Source: Xanthostigma xanthostigma
Taxonomy: Eukaryota; Arthropoda; Insecta; Raphidioptera; Raphidiidae
Assembly (NCBI GenBank): GCA_963575645.1
Contig: OY754465.1
Span: 42,434,401 to 42,498,400, forward strand
DNA length: 64,000 nt
Direction: 5' to 3'
A model generated the notes under the pieces. That model saw nothing but the letters and a program-made list of their open reading frames with translations. It did not search any database and was not told the origin of the DNA. A program made the position numbers and the translations under genes. This document shows positions 22,421 through 33,522 of this stretch, one piece after another; positions within the stretch are counted from its first letter, which is position 1; every line of letters starts with the position of its first letter.

Positions 22421-22963
22421 TTGATAAGGGTAATTTTCTGCCCATCACACATTCGAAAAAAAAGTTTCGATTTCCAACTATTTATGAATGTATTTGTATA
22501 CTTAAAGATGTGTATTTTTTATAATATGACATTTACGCCATAAATAATAAAGTAAGTTATTGAAATTATTGCCAAAAAACAAGTGTTTAGCTTTTTTTGC
22601 ACATTTTTATCGTATTTTTAAACTTTGAATTATTTTTTTTAAAAATAGCGTTCCATGAACCATATTAACTTTGACTCACTATGATTCTACTTATTATTGA
22701 CTTGAATATGAGTAGGTACTATTTTTTATTCATGGAACGCTTCGTAAAAAAAATAATTCAAAGATTAAAAATACCACAAAAATGTGCAAAAAGGGCTAAA
22801 CAACTTTTTTGGAAATAATGTGTATAAGTTACTTTATTATCTACAGCGTAAATTTCATATAATTAAAAATACACATCTTTAAGTATACAAATTAATTCAA
22901 TAATAGTCGGAAACCGAAACTTTTTTTTCGAGTGTGTGATTGGCGAAAAATGGCCCTTATCAA
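22421..22963. mobile_element. Foldback element with about 240-bp arms
   Basis: Left arm begins TTGATAAGGGTAATTTTCTG, CCCATCACACATTCGAAAAA and runs to AGCGTTCCATGAA; the right arm begins TTCATGGAACGCTTCG and ends CGAGTGTGTGATTGGCGAAA, AATGGCCCTTATCAA. The spacer is about 70 bp. Arms differ by many small changes, so the element is older than the palindromes at 27.4-29.3 kb. No protein is supported. Confidence 0.75.
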
Positions 22964-24230
22964 CACACCTTCTTTGATTACAATAACAATAAGCCTCAAA
23001 AACGTTGACCGCTGATTAAGTATTTTTATATGAGTAACAGATTATCTGTTAGCATGATAGAAAAAAATATTTTGTAATACATTTGAAGTATTGCTAATTA
23101 CGTTAGTATTATTAAGTCATAAATAAATAAAATTATCGACCAATTTTTCAGACTAATTTTATTTATTAAAGAGTTCTAATCAGACGTTAATCAAAGATTT
23201 GATTATTAAATCATATTATCAATATAAATTTGTCCCAATTTAAGTTCTAAACACAATATAACAAAAAGTTATTTTAGTGGAGTCAAACTAGCCGAAAACA
23301 GGCTTTATATTTGGAATAATTTTCCCCTACATATTTTTTAATGAAACCAATTGCAATATCCTCTAAACCGTGTTAACTAAAAATGCCACCTCCAGTTTTT
23401 CGGCAAAATATTTGTTTTTATAAACAATTAAATGATAATTAATAAGCTGCAAATATGAATTCTCGAGTATAAATCGATTAATAATTATAAAAATCTGTAT
23501 ACTGGCGTTTTTGAGTATGCTGGACACAAATCTGAAGACAAGAAAAAATACTTATTTCCTATTTTGACATCCAATTCAAAATCATTTCTATTTGGTTTAA
23601 ATCGATGTGCAATTCTATTTTTTAAATATCCATAACCAAAGCACACAGATACTATAGGTAAAATTAAAAACAAAGTTTGAATTTTTTATGTAAATTTTGA
23701 AAACAACGCGAAAAATGGTTTCCAAAATCTTGTTTAATCACAAATTTGATATTTTTAATGAAATTTCATTTATTACTTTTTTTTTATTAACGGCATTTAA
23801 AAAGTATCTTGACATCCGCTTTAAGATTTTTCCTTGCGTATAATTCTTAGAAGCCTTACAATTATTTATTGTGTTTTTATTATCGCAGATTTATTTTCTA
23901 AAACGACGTTGATGCATGTTAAAAAACAAATTATTTTTTCTTTAACATATTTTATCGGCTTACGGAAGCTATTTGAATATCATAAAGAATATAAAAGAAA
24001 ATATGTTTCTTTGGAAAATGTTAACACTGAACTGTAATTACTTAACTAATTGAAATAATATTTTAAGCGTCATAAAAAACAATAATTTTAACAAAATTTT
24101 CGTATAAAAATATATATGGAAAATATTTGGAAATTATTATTGGAATTTTTAGCCTAAAGGATACAATAACCACAGTAAGCTCTCCTATTAATGATAACCT
24201 TTCCATTTAGAATTCTTGTGCAAATAATTT
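22964..24230. other. Non-coding AT-rich DNA with one Penelope scrap
   Basis: At 23131-23158 the phrase AATTATCGACCAATTTTTCA, GACTAATTTT is the terminal phrase of the Penelope-like tails seen at 9360, 17408 and 33225, on the - strand. Nothing else recognised. Confidence 0.4.
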
Positions 24231-24234
24231 TGTA

Positions 24235-24385
24235 TTATATATGTTACGGTTAATGCAAGAAAGTAGTTTATTCGCGAATTAACCGGCTAATACCCGAATT
24301 AACTAACGTCAAGGATTGGTTAATTCGGGTAATTAGCCGATTAATTCGCGAATTAACTACTTTCTTGTATTAACCGTAACATATA
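24235..24385. mobile_element. Palindromic MITE, 150 bp
   Basis: ATATGTTACGGTTAATGCAA, GAAAGTAGTTTATTCGCGAA, TTAACCGGCTAATACCCGAA pairs with the inverse arm TTCGGGTAATTAGCCGATTA, TTCGCGAATTAACTACTTTC, TTGTATTAACCGTAACATAT. Arms are about 67 bp, spacer about 15 bp. It contains repeated half sites CGCGAATTAA and TTAATTCG. Confidence 0.8.
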
Positions 24386-25185
24386 TACTATTTTTCTTTT
24401 CTTTAAATGTAATAGCAATTAGTATAGTTGTAGTATTTACTCTACTACATATACTATATGTCAATAATCTTAAATAACAATTATTTTAACAAAAAGGGCA
24501 TAAAAATAAATACCACCCAGGAATTATTTCACTTGTGGTGAACATATTATCATAGATAACAGATTTCGCCTGCGGATTTGCTTGATAGTATGCTATCTCC
24601 AGACAGAGATCCTAAATTGTAAAATGAAGGGGAAGATCTCACTTTTTTATGTTTTTTTCGTGACGATTATAATATAAGGTCATAAAAATTCCAAAGTATT
24701 TTTCGCGTGGACTTATTATATAACAGATATCTAATGATTATTATTTTAAGGTATACAAATCGAGACAAACAACATTACATTTTATTGTTTCCGGTTTACA
24801 CCCTGCATTTCTCTAGAGCAGAGGGTTAGTTATACTAACACAACTTAGCATCGGTCACTGTAGGTTAACGTATGATTTTTTAATTACTCGCAGTGAACTA
24901 CATTTTTATGAGACTTGTGAGACCCGTATTGATATTTCATATATTTTAATGTGTTCAATTTAGAGTTAGGTGAACCCCTGTTGCGACATTTAAAAAAGAA
25001 ACGCTATTGGCTGACCTATATGATTTTATTCATTTACTTTAACTTAAATTTTTTGTTTTCTAATGCTTTTAATGACGTACTTTTTATACCTTTGCTTATT
25101 TTTAGTGTACCGTGCAGACTTAATTACTCTTATAGAATCACTTCGGCGTTCATCCGACTGTAACGGGCGATTTTCTCTGAAACTA
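24386..25185. other. Non-coding DNA, nothing recognised
   Basis: No gene or repeat family identified. Confidence 0.35.
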
Positions 25186-25189
25186 TTCG

Positions 25190-25797
25190 CTATGGCAACT
25201 GATTCTAGTGCTCCCTGGTGGCAGAAAATGAAAGCTGTATATGCTTTAATCAATTTTAAAGTAAATGTCACATAATTTATTTACAATAGATAATAAATTC
25301 GAAATAAATATTACTGATATTATTAAGTATTTGGGTAATTCTAAAAGTTATCTAGTAGAAGGAGAACAGTTGTTTTAAGCGAATCACATTATAGTCAGGA
25401 GCAAGTACATTTTTTGAAATTTGATTTTTCTTCATCGGTTAGTTCTTTTCTTTTCTGTTTATATACCTACATCAATTTATTTTTTCTTTTTTTCATTTTT
25501 TCCATTAAATAAAAAAGTTTTTCCATATTCTATAATGATGAAAATTTGTTAACTGTCAATATGCAATCCTTTTTAACCTAACTAAATCCTAAATTTCTAT
25601 CCTTTTTTAAATTTGTTTGTAGCAATAATATAAATACATTAGAAACCATAACGTGCACAGATCTCAGAAAAGAATAAATTCTTTTTCTTAATTCACTCAT
25701 TACAATAAACTGTCAGATGAAATATATAAATGTGATTAAAGCATATACAGCTTTTATTTTCTGCCATCAGAGAGCACTAGAATCAGTTCCCATGGCT
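25190..25797. repeat. 600-bp unit with 65-bp inverted ends
   Basis: CTATGGCAACTGATTCTAGT, GCTCCCTGGTGGCAGAAAAT, AAAGCTGTATATGCTTTAAT at 25190-25254 pairs with ATTAAAGCATATACAGCTTT, ATTTTCTGCCATCAGAGAGC, ACTAGAATCAGTTCCCATGG at 25736-25797. The inside is AT-rich with no coding content. It may be a small foldback transposon or two inverted copies of one repeat. Confidence 0.6.
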
Positions 25798-25799
25798 AA

Positions 25800-26580
25800 T
25801 TTGGCGTAACAATTTTTAATTTGGCACAGAAATAGGGCCACCAATCAAAGAAGTGAAGTACAAAAAGTTGAATTGCAAATTAAATGAGAAAAAATCTCAA
25901 AAGCATCGTATAGATGTCAAATTAAAGCTTATGGAAGAACAAATTGAAGTGTTTTATTTATTTAGCTAATTTATTTTTGCATTGCTGTATTTTTATTGTA
26001 ATGAGCTCAGTTGTCGAGTGTCTATATTCCATAGCCTGCAATATTCTTTCTTTTTCATCAGTTTTTCTAATTTATAGACCATTAATTTGCATACGCAGCG
26101 AATATAACAAAGTAGACAGCAAACTGAGTTCAAATGCATTTCGTTTACGATCAGTGTTCATTATTTAATAATTAACACTGTTTCTATTTGCACCCCATCC
26201 AATGAATTTTATGCAAATCATGTTATAAACATGCAAAAATTCTATTGTTTATGTACATAAATATCTACACTTACCCATAATATTGAACATCGCCGATTAA
26301 TTACTGACTTTTATATGTCGCGGAATTACTGCCAAACCTTGTAACTAGATTTTTTTACACAATATTATTATTTAGTACCTAGAATAAAGCACTGAAAACT
26401 TTTTGCACCAGCGCTGGGCAACCTATGACTTATGTACTTCTGTTCATTACGCACAGGTAAATTTACGACCCAGGCAAGTATAGTTTTCAGGTATAACAAG
26501 AAAAGAGACAGCTATAAAAGTTATGTACCTCTCTCACTCACTCTTACACTCGCTTATGTCTTAGCACAAGCAAAGGGAAA
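25800..26580. other. Non-coding DNA, nothing recognised
   Basis: No exon or family identified. The 74-codon frame at 25944-26168 has no recognisable domain. Confidence 0.35.
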
Positions 26581-26582
26581 AA

Positions 26583-27005
26583 TCCGAAAACCGTAAATTT
26601 GTACTTACATCACAAAAATATCATGTTTTTAAACCGCTACAGCATACTACGCACGTACACATTAACAATTCTAATACAAAACAAGCATCCGCTACCGGTG
26701 CGTTTGTACAGTACGTAATGAGAACTCTCGCCTAAAACACGGTACGATGACTAGACTATCAGATATATCCACGAGTTACAATACAGTTCAGTAGTCCATC
26801 TGAACCCATTGCAATTACACGCTTAGTTGGCAAACTGACCGCGACGTTTGTCGATGTGTGGCGACAACAGTTTTCCAGCGACTAAGCGGAAAAAATCTTA
26901 GACTCGAATCCCGTAATGGACGAACAATTTACACACCTACAAGTTTGTACGGAACCCTCGGTGCGCGAGTCCGACTAACATTTGGGCGGTTTTTTTTCAC
27001 ACTTC
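26583..27005 (+). mobile_element. Lepidopteran-type dispersed repeat ending in CGGTTTTTTT, copy 1
   Basis: Shares a chain of phrases with 40623-41172: TCTAATACAAAACAAGC, CACGGTACGATGACTAG, TTGGCAAACTGACCGCGACG, AACAGTTTTCCAGCGACTAA and the end TTTGTACGGAACCCTCGGTG, CGCGAGTCCGACTAACATTT, GGGCGGTTTTTTTT. I know this end phrase from many moth and butterfly genes. It has lost its front part (the 'GGGTTCAGTACCC' head). Short frames inside are not genes. Confidence 0.65.
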
Positions 27006-27430
27006 ACGCGTTGAACAAATTTCGTATTAAAATCTTATATTATGTTTTTTTTTAATAAGTAATACATTTCATATCGTATAGTTGTCTTCAAAGTTTAGTA
27101 CCTAATGTTTTTCGAAGAGAATTCTAAACTTATGGTACCTAAATGGAAAATAGTACCAACTTGAATATTGTCGAGAAACGTGCAAACTGATTATAATTAT
27201 TTTATAATATTTTAATACTGGATAGCTGAGATCTAGTGTGTTTTGTGGTAAAAATTAAATTATATTTGACAAAGGTAAACCATCTGTACGTAGATTGTTT
27301 CTTTTATGCATTTTGTAACAGAGCTAAAGTTTCTAAGATGTTAATTGTGACAAAAGATGGAAGAAAGGCGAAATAATCACGGGAAATGATTAAAAAGTGA
27401 GAACTTCAGTAAAGCTCTGTGCAACAAAGG
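27006..27430. other. Non-coding DNA, nothing recognised
   Basis: AT-rich, without a recognisable exon or repeat. Confidence 0.35.
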
Positions 27431-27789
27431 ATGAGAAAACTATATAGAACGCAAACTTTATAGTAATTATGTGAGTCGTTTGACATGATTTTTTCTTTGT
27501 TCGTCCTAAATACTATATAAATTAAAATAAAAGGTGTCACTAAGAGTAAGATGAAGTACGGGCAGATTTATTTTACTGTCAAATGTGATTTTTTAAAAGA
27601 GAGTAGCGTTATTGTTAAAACATAATATGTTTTAACTATAACTCTACTCTCTTTTAAAAAATCACATTTGACAGTAAAATAAATCTGCTCGTACTTCATC
27701 TTAATCTTATTTAGGACGAACAAAGAAAAAATCATGTCAAACGACTCACATAATTACTATAAAGTTTGCGTTCTATATAGTTTTCTCAT
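27431..27789. mobile_element. Foldback MITE with about 175-bp arms
   Basis: ATGAGAAAACTATATAGAAC, GCAAACTTTATAGTAATTAT, GTGAGTCGTTTGACATGATT on the left pairs with AATCATGTCAAACGACTCAC, ATAATTACTATAAAGTTTGC, GTTCTATATAGTTTTCTCAT on the right. The arms continue inward through GGACGAACAAAG and ATCACATTTGACAGTAAAAT to a centre with GAGAGTAG / CTACTCTC. The left arm carries about 30 extra bases. It lies 50 bp from the 1.4-kb palindrome. Confidence 0.85.
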
Positions 27790-27823
27790 CGAAAATTAGA
27801 CAATATTATTGTCTAATTTTCGT
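27789..27823. repeat. Small hairpin between two palindromes
   Basis: CGAAAATTAGACAA and TTGTCTAATTTTCG form a 14-bp stem with a TATTA loop. Confidence 0.85.
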
Positions 27824-27841
27824 GAACTTTTAAAATGCGTT

Positions 27842-29279
27842 ATAGGCTAATGCCTATACTTTTTTGAAAAAAAAAAATAGCAGGCAAGGACCAGGTGGAA
27901 AATGCTGTTGAGGCTCCAACTTTAAGGGAAAAAACAATTTAAACACGAAAACATTCAAAATGGTGAAATGGGGGTGCAATTTAGGGGTTGAAGACGGTTT
28001 TCTGCGATTTACGACAAAACGTGACCTCTTAGCGGAAATTGTTCTACACAAAAGTTGTAGATGGTAAAAAAATCTAAAACTTTTGTACCAAACACTTTTC
28101 GACATAACCTCAAATGAACCGTCAAAATAGCGAAAAACCGGTTTTTCAGTATTTAATTTTTTTCTCGCGTAAAAATAATTTAATTTGCATGAAAATCTGT
28201 GAAAGTATGTCTTTTTTTATCTTAAATAAGCATGATTTTTTTGCAGTTCAGAATACGACTATTTTCGGAGTTATGTACATTTTTCGAAAAAAACACCCTT
28301 ATTTTCCACGAACAATTGTCTTGATGTTTTTTTGTATTTCGAAGTTCTATAAGTAGTCATTTTAATCTTTGAAATGTCTACTTTAAAATGGTCTATGTAA
28401 GTTGGTGGTTTATTTATCGTTAAACTGCTTCAAATTGCGAAAAACCGAAAAAACGTCTTTCTGTCGTGTATATGCTGTGATAAGGTAAATATTTTAGAGT
28501 AGTACTGTAACTATAGATACTTAACAAATCATGTGTATTTGTTGTCAAATCTCAGTTTGCTAGACTGAACCAAACGATTAAATTTGTTAAATATCTATAG
28601 TTACAATACTACTGTAAAATATTTACCTTATCACAGAATATACACGACAGAAAGACTTTTCGGTTTTTCGCAATTTTAAGTAGTTTAACGATAAATAAAC
28701 CACCAACTTACATAGACCATTTTAAAGTAGACATTTCAAAGATTAAAATGACCACTTATAGACCTTCGAAATACAAAAAAACATCAAGACAATTGTTCGT
28801 GGAAAATAAGGGTGTTTTTTTCGAAAAATGTACATAACTCCGAAAATAGTCGTATTCTGAACTGCAAAAAAATCATGCTTATTTAAGATAAAAAAAGACA
28901 TACTTTCACAAATTTTCATGCAAATTAAATTATTTTTACGCGAGAAAAAAATTAAATACTGAAAAACCGGTTTTTCGCCATTTTGACGGTTCATTTGAGG
29001 TTATGTCGAAAAGTGTTTGGTACAAAAGTTTTAGATTTTTTTACCATCTACAACTTTTGTGTAGAACAATTTCCGCTAAGAGGTCACGTTTTGTCGTAAA
29101 TCGCAGAAAACCGTCTTCAACCCCTAAATTGCACCCCCATTTCACCATTTTGAATGTTTTCGTGTTTAAATTGTTTTTTCCCTTAAAGTTGGAGCCTCAA
29201 CAACATTTTCCACCTGGTCCTTGCCTGCTATTTTTTTTTTTTTTAGCGTTAAAAATTCGTTTTGGCACCAGCCTATTAA
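27842..29279. mobile_element. Giant palindrome, arms about 690 bp
   Basis: From TTATAGGCTAATGCC, ATAGCAGGCAAGGACCAGGT inward, each segment has its inverse in the other arm, ending ACCTGGTCCTTGCCTGCTAT and ACCAGCCTATTAAAG. The centre spacer is about 50 bp (around 28530-28580). By eye the arms differ at only scattered positions, for example GTGAAAGTATG with TCT or TTT before it. Both arms carry mirrored open frames of about 80 codons whose products are identical by symmetry, so they carry no independent evidence of a gene. It is best read as a foldback or long-TIR non-autonomous DNA transposon. Confidence 0.85.
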
Positions 29280-30417
29280 AGAACTGAGCACATAAATATT
29301 TGAAAAATAGCAGAATCAATGATATTTATATATTTTTAAGATAAAGAACGGCGAAACTGGATAAAAAAAGTCATATTCTGAGTTAGACGAAAATCCGCAC
29401 AGTTTTTTCGATTGTTTTTCACAAGAAAAAGTTAAAAGGATAAAAATAAAACGTTATTGCTGTGCTAACAATCAAGCAAAAAAATATCTTCCTTTTTTGT
29501 AAAATTTCCAAATAAAATATATTATCTTTTCCTCTTTTTGAACTTTTCCTTATTTTCATGTTGAAATTCGAGTTTTCTTGTTTTAATAAAAACATAACAA
29601 TATTATTTATTTTTAGGTGCATTCTTCTATTCTTCTGTGCCCTACAGAAAACATTTAAAATTTATAGAATACTACCCACATTTTGAATAAACACGCATTT
29701 AACTGTAAACTCATTTTTTAATTGATTACATTCAAAAAAATTTGATTTATGAATTGAAATATAAAATCGAAACTTTTCTAATTGATATCTAAAACTCAGG
29801 ACTTGCATTTTATATTATTTCGAAATGAGTAACATCATTCACAAATTAGTAAAAACAAAAACTTTCTAAATTAAAATATTTTACTCAAGGCGTGATGGTA
29901 AATAAAACGACAAGCTCACTGCAACTTTAAAAGCAGCACAGCATGAAACATGCTAAAATATCCTTGTAATCCCCGGGAACATCTAAAAAGTATGATTGAA
30001 GTCCATTACATGGAAGATAATTTCTTTTTGAAAATGTTTGAAATTCTTCATCAAAGAACGTAATTGTCATGTTTTAATTTTATTAAAGGCAGGAGTTGAT
30101 GTACATGATGCAGAGCTCTTTGTCTTTATTCATAATACAGTGTGTTGTAAAAGTTTAGAAACCGACACAATTATTTCGAATAAAAGATTTTTAAGAACTC
30201 GAATAGATTTTAAAAATTGTCGAGGTTATCGGGATGTAACACTACATTATGGGTGTGTTCCGAAATATAACCTAGTATACTGGTCAGTACTAATGCCGTC
30301 ATGAATCGACGCCATACTATTGATTCGTTCTGAAATATACTTGACGTATTATTATTTCCCCCGTCCACCAAAAGTAATAGTTCACTTTGTTGAGAAGACA
30401 TTATAGTAAATAACAAA
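29280..30417. other. Non-coding AT-rich DNA, nothing recognised
   Basis: No exon or repeat family recognised. Confidence 0.4.
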
Positions 30418-30420
30418 TAG

Positions 30421-30625
30421 AATAAAATATTTTTAACAAAAAAATTGAACCGACTTCACACTAAAAAGTAAAAAATAATTACGTATTGAAATGTTTTGGA
30501 GTCGGTGTCAGCCAAAATGAAATCTATTCCGAGAACTACACCGACTCCAAAACATTTCAATACGCAATTATTTTTTACTTTTTAGTGTGAAGTCGGTTCA
30601 ATTTTTGTGTTAAAAATATTTTATT
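30421..30625. repeat. Inverted repeat with 89-bp arms around RTE-like tail sequence
   Basis: TTGAACCGACTTCACACTAA, AAAGTAAAAAATAATTACGT, ATTGAAATGTTTTGGAGTCG on the left pairs with CGACTCCAAAACATTTCAAT, ACGCAATTATTTTTTACTTT, TTAGTGTGAAGTCGGTTCAA on the right; spacer about 28 bp. 'GAAGTCGGTT' is the same phrase that ends the repeat at 30655-30915. Confidence 0.85.
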
Positions 30626-30654
30626 TTTCTCTTTTTAGTGTTAATCTATCACTA

Positions 30655-30915
30655 AAAATCGGTGAACATACATAAAAAACATTATGCGTGTCTTTGAAAT
30701 TTGAGAGTTTCCCTCGATTTCTCCGGATTCCACCATCAGATCCTGACTTGGTTCCGATGGGACCACCTCTGAGGTGCACTCTTTCGAATAAAAAAAAAAT
30801 GATAATCGGTCCATAATTGACGAAGAAACCGGTGAACATACATAAAAAAAATTTTTTAAATATACAGACGAACATAGAACCTCCTTCTTTTTGTTGAAGT
30901 CGGTTAAAAATATAA
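30655..30915 (+). mobile_element. RTE-type non-LTR 3' tail, fragment
   Basis: CCCTCGATTTCTCCGGATTC, CACCATCAGATCCTGACTTG, GTTCCGATGGGACCACCTCT, CTCTTTCGAATAAAAAAA, and the end AACCTCCTTCTTTTTGTTGA, AGTCGGTTAAAAATA. I recognise these phrases and the order in which they come from a lepidopteran RTE/CR1-type 3' region. The phrase CGGTGAACATACATAAAAAA occurs twice (30660 and 30832), so the piece has a short internal duplication. No coding domain remains. Confidence 0.6.
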
Positions 30916-32600
30916 AAATTCACAAAGTCTGCTGCACACATGCCCGATTAAATATTTATGCTACGTCACACCTGTCTTACCAGTACAATATGGTGACACA
31001 CCAGTACAATTGACGTCATTAGCACTGGCCAGTATACTGGGTTATATTTAGAAATTTCCGCTTTTTTGTGATATAAACAAAATGAATGAAAATCTTACTG
31101 AAACTTGATATATACAACATTTTTGCACGTACCTCCTATAAAATAGTAGATTTTCAATTAATATTCAATTGCGATGTATTTAACAAACTTCATTTCTATT
31201 TGGTTATTTATAAAAATTACGACCACTTTACAGGCATGAAAAGCAACGCCTTTATAGGGAGGTTCGTAAAAAAATATTGTAATAGTTATTATTGTAAACG
31301 TTCTTAGTTTCACAATAAAATTTTATTATTATTATTATTATTATCAATTCTTGAGTATAATTGTATCTTTTAATAACTAAGAACTTTTAGCTGAAAAGAT
31401 TATTTGGAAAAACTCGGCAACAGTACTAACATAGACCCCGTTTACAAACTTTTGTAGCACATCGTATTCAAAAGCTGGAGGAATATATTTAAAGTTTAAA
31501 GACTGTACTCTATTATTCAAATTTAATTTCATTTGTCACACTTTCAGGTGTTTCAGACTTTACATAGGCAAGGATATTGTAATGAAAATGAGTTCATGTC
31601 ATTTGTTTCAATTTTACTTTTCAAGTACGTTAAAAAAATAGTTAGAAATAGCTCATCAATTTCAGTTTTCAGTCCGCGCGGTGGACGTAAAAAGTGGTTC
31701 CGATTTTTTTAGACTTTCACTTGTCGCAAAAACCTAATTCTGCTGGAAACACCACTTCCGGTCTTCATTCGATGTAGTCACTAGTCCCATATAGTTAGAG
31801 CTTTTAATTTTTATAAAGTTGGCTTTCTGAAAGTTTCATTCTCTATTTTATGCAAAAAGCTTTTCCGAATTATATCATAAAAAACTTCTGATTATATTTC
31901 TATATTAATCTCACCTCTTGCGTTATATATACACTACTTATTTTATAACTTTTGCCCACGGCTTCGCTTCCGTGAACGTTCAATTCTTCTATTTCACTCG
32001 CATAAATGTCGATTTTTAGCTAATAGTGGGTTGAACAGGATTGATATTATACGTATATATTAATAGTGGGTTGTATATCTAGATGCATAATGGTTGCTTA
32101 TTACATAGGAATAAGAACATTATGTGAAAACGAGTGTTAACAGTCGCACAAGTCATAATATCATTACGTACAAGATGTATGTTATATTGTATGCACGTAC
32201 CCTCTATAAAACAACTATTTTTCAGTACATTTTTTGCACATTTTCAATATTTTTGACAATACATTTGTGTAATAATCGCCACTTCTTATAGCTACTACAT
32301 GTGCCTATTTTTGTTTTCATATTTCTAATGGTATAGAACATAGGTTATAGAGAGTTTATGAAAATTGGCTTGGAATTGATTACTGCGCCTAATTTTGTGT
32401 TTCATTGCAGCACTAGTGAGTTAAGAATCATTTTACATGCCTGCATGCATGTATATAAAGCAACTATTCTATAGATAGTATGACAAAAATCGTATGCGCA
32501 ATGCTTAAAATGTAAATATCATTAGAGAGGCAATAAGTAGGTTATGTTTTTAGTGTGTGATGATATAATATTATCGTAAAGGGGAAAAGGATAAACTCAA
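30916..32600. other. Mostly unassigned non-coding DNA
   Basis: A (TTA)n microsatellite lies at 31319-31345. At about 31950-31985 GCCCACGGCTTCGCTTCCGT resembles the coding-like tail of Helitron repeats on the - strand. No exon seen. Confidence 0.35.
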
Positions 32601-32641
32601 TAAATTACAAAAACATAATGTTTATAAAATTGTGAAAAGAA

Positions 32642-32914
32642 CTATATATTGGACAAACTAAAAGAGCTCTTAAAACAAGTACAAAAGAGCACCAAAATAA
32701 CCATAAATTACTCTCTGATAAACAGAACGTTATAACTAAACATAAATTCGAACACGACCACAAAATCAATTGGGATAGTATAAAAATTTTAGATAATGAA
32801 ACAAATACTTTAAAACAGGTATTTCGTAAATGTTATACAGTATGGTTTTTTAAAAACCGAACATCCTTTTATTTCTTAGAGGAAGGGTTTTCTAAAAAAA
32901 AGTGTATTTTTTAA
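32642..32914 (+). mobile_element. Penelope-like element GIY-YIG endonuclease fragment
   Basis: An open stretch of 90 codons with no ATG start encodes LYIGQTKRALKTSTKEHQNN followed by HKLLSDKQNVITKHKFEHDH and KINWDSIKILDNETNT. This is the YIG half of a GIY-YIG nuclease with the typical Penelope signature 'YIGQTKR.LK.R..EH......H......H.F.WD...IL..E'. The preceding bases (AATGTTTATAAAATTG) give NVYKI in another frame, the expected GIY-side strand, so there is a frameshift or small deletion just before. The reverse transcriptase is missing. The last 30 codons (after NETNT) do not match the family and may be inserted DNA. Confidence 0.75.
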
Positions 32915-33137
32915 CCAGGATTATTGTTCTTTGGGTCAAAGAAATCAACTCTTGTACCAAACATTTTTGGATTTGATGCCATCGTGAACCGCTATTTGAT
33001 TCTCAATTCATCCCGTTTCCTATTTTAGTGGATTGTGTGAGTCGGAAAAACCGCTGAAAAAGTTTTTCCGTGAAATTTTTCATTCTTTTTAGGTACTAAT
33101 TAGATCCATGACTACTTATTAAATTTTTTAGATTATT

Positions 33138-33245
33138 TCTGAAGAAGACCAAATACGGACCGAAACGTCATGTATTGAATTATTGAAGTATAATTTTATA
33201 TTCTTTTGTCAATATACAGTCTGAAAAAATTGGTCGATAATTTTA
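33138..33245 (+). mobile_element. Penelope-like element 3' tail
   Basis: TCTGAAGAAGACCAAATACG, GACCGAAACGTCATGTATTG, then CAGTCTGAAAAAATTGGTCG, ATAATTTTAT. It belongs with the endonuclease fragment 230 bp upstream; the DNA between the two looks like an insertion or diverged spacer. Confidence 0.65.
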
Positions 33246-33522
33246 TTTATTTAAATAAAGCGAGTTTCAACAGTCATATAAATCATAATATCATCACGCA
33301 CTAGAAACTTATAGTATTTTTTAGACGTATCCCCTACAACTCTGGTTTTCACATCATTTTTAGCAGTCAATTTGGAACAAGTTCACTTCTACTTGAAAGC
33401 TGCGATGAATGTTCATACTTTTACTAGGAAAATGGTCGTTCGACAACGTGTACTTTACCTTACGCACTAGGGTAAAATGGGTCATTTTACTATCGCTATA
33501 CAGGCATGAAAATCAGCTAGTT

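Noticed and set aside
28114-29287. Mirrored frames of 80-94 codons in both arms of the 1.4-kb palindrome
   Set aside because: They repeat by symmetry, are Phe/Lys-rich low-information sequences and show no family match. The palindrome explains them.
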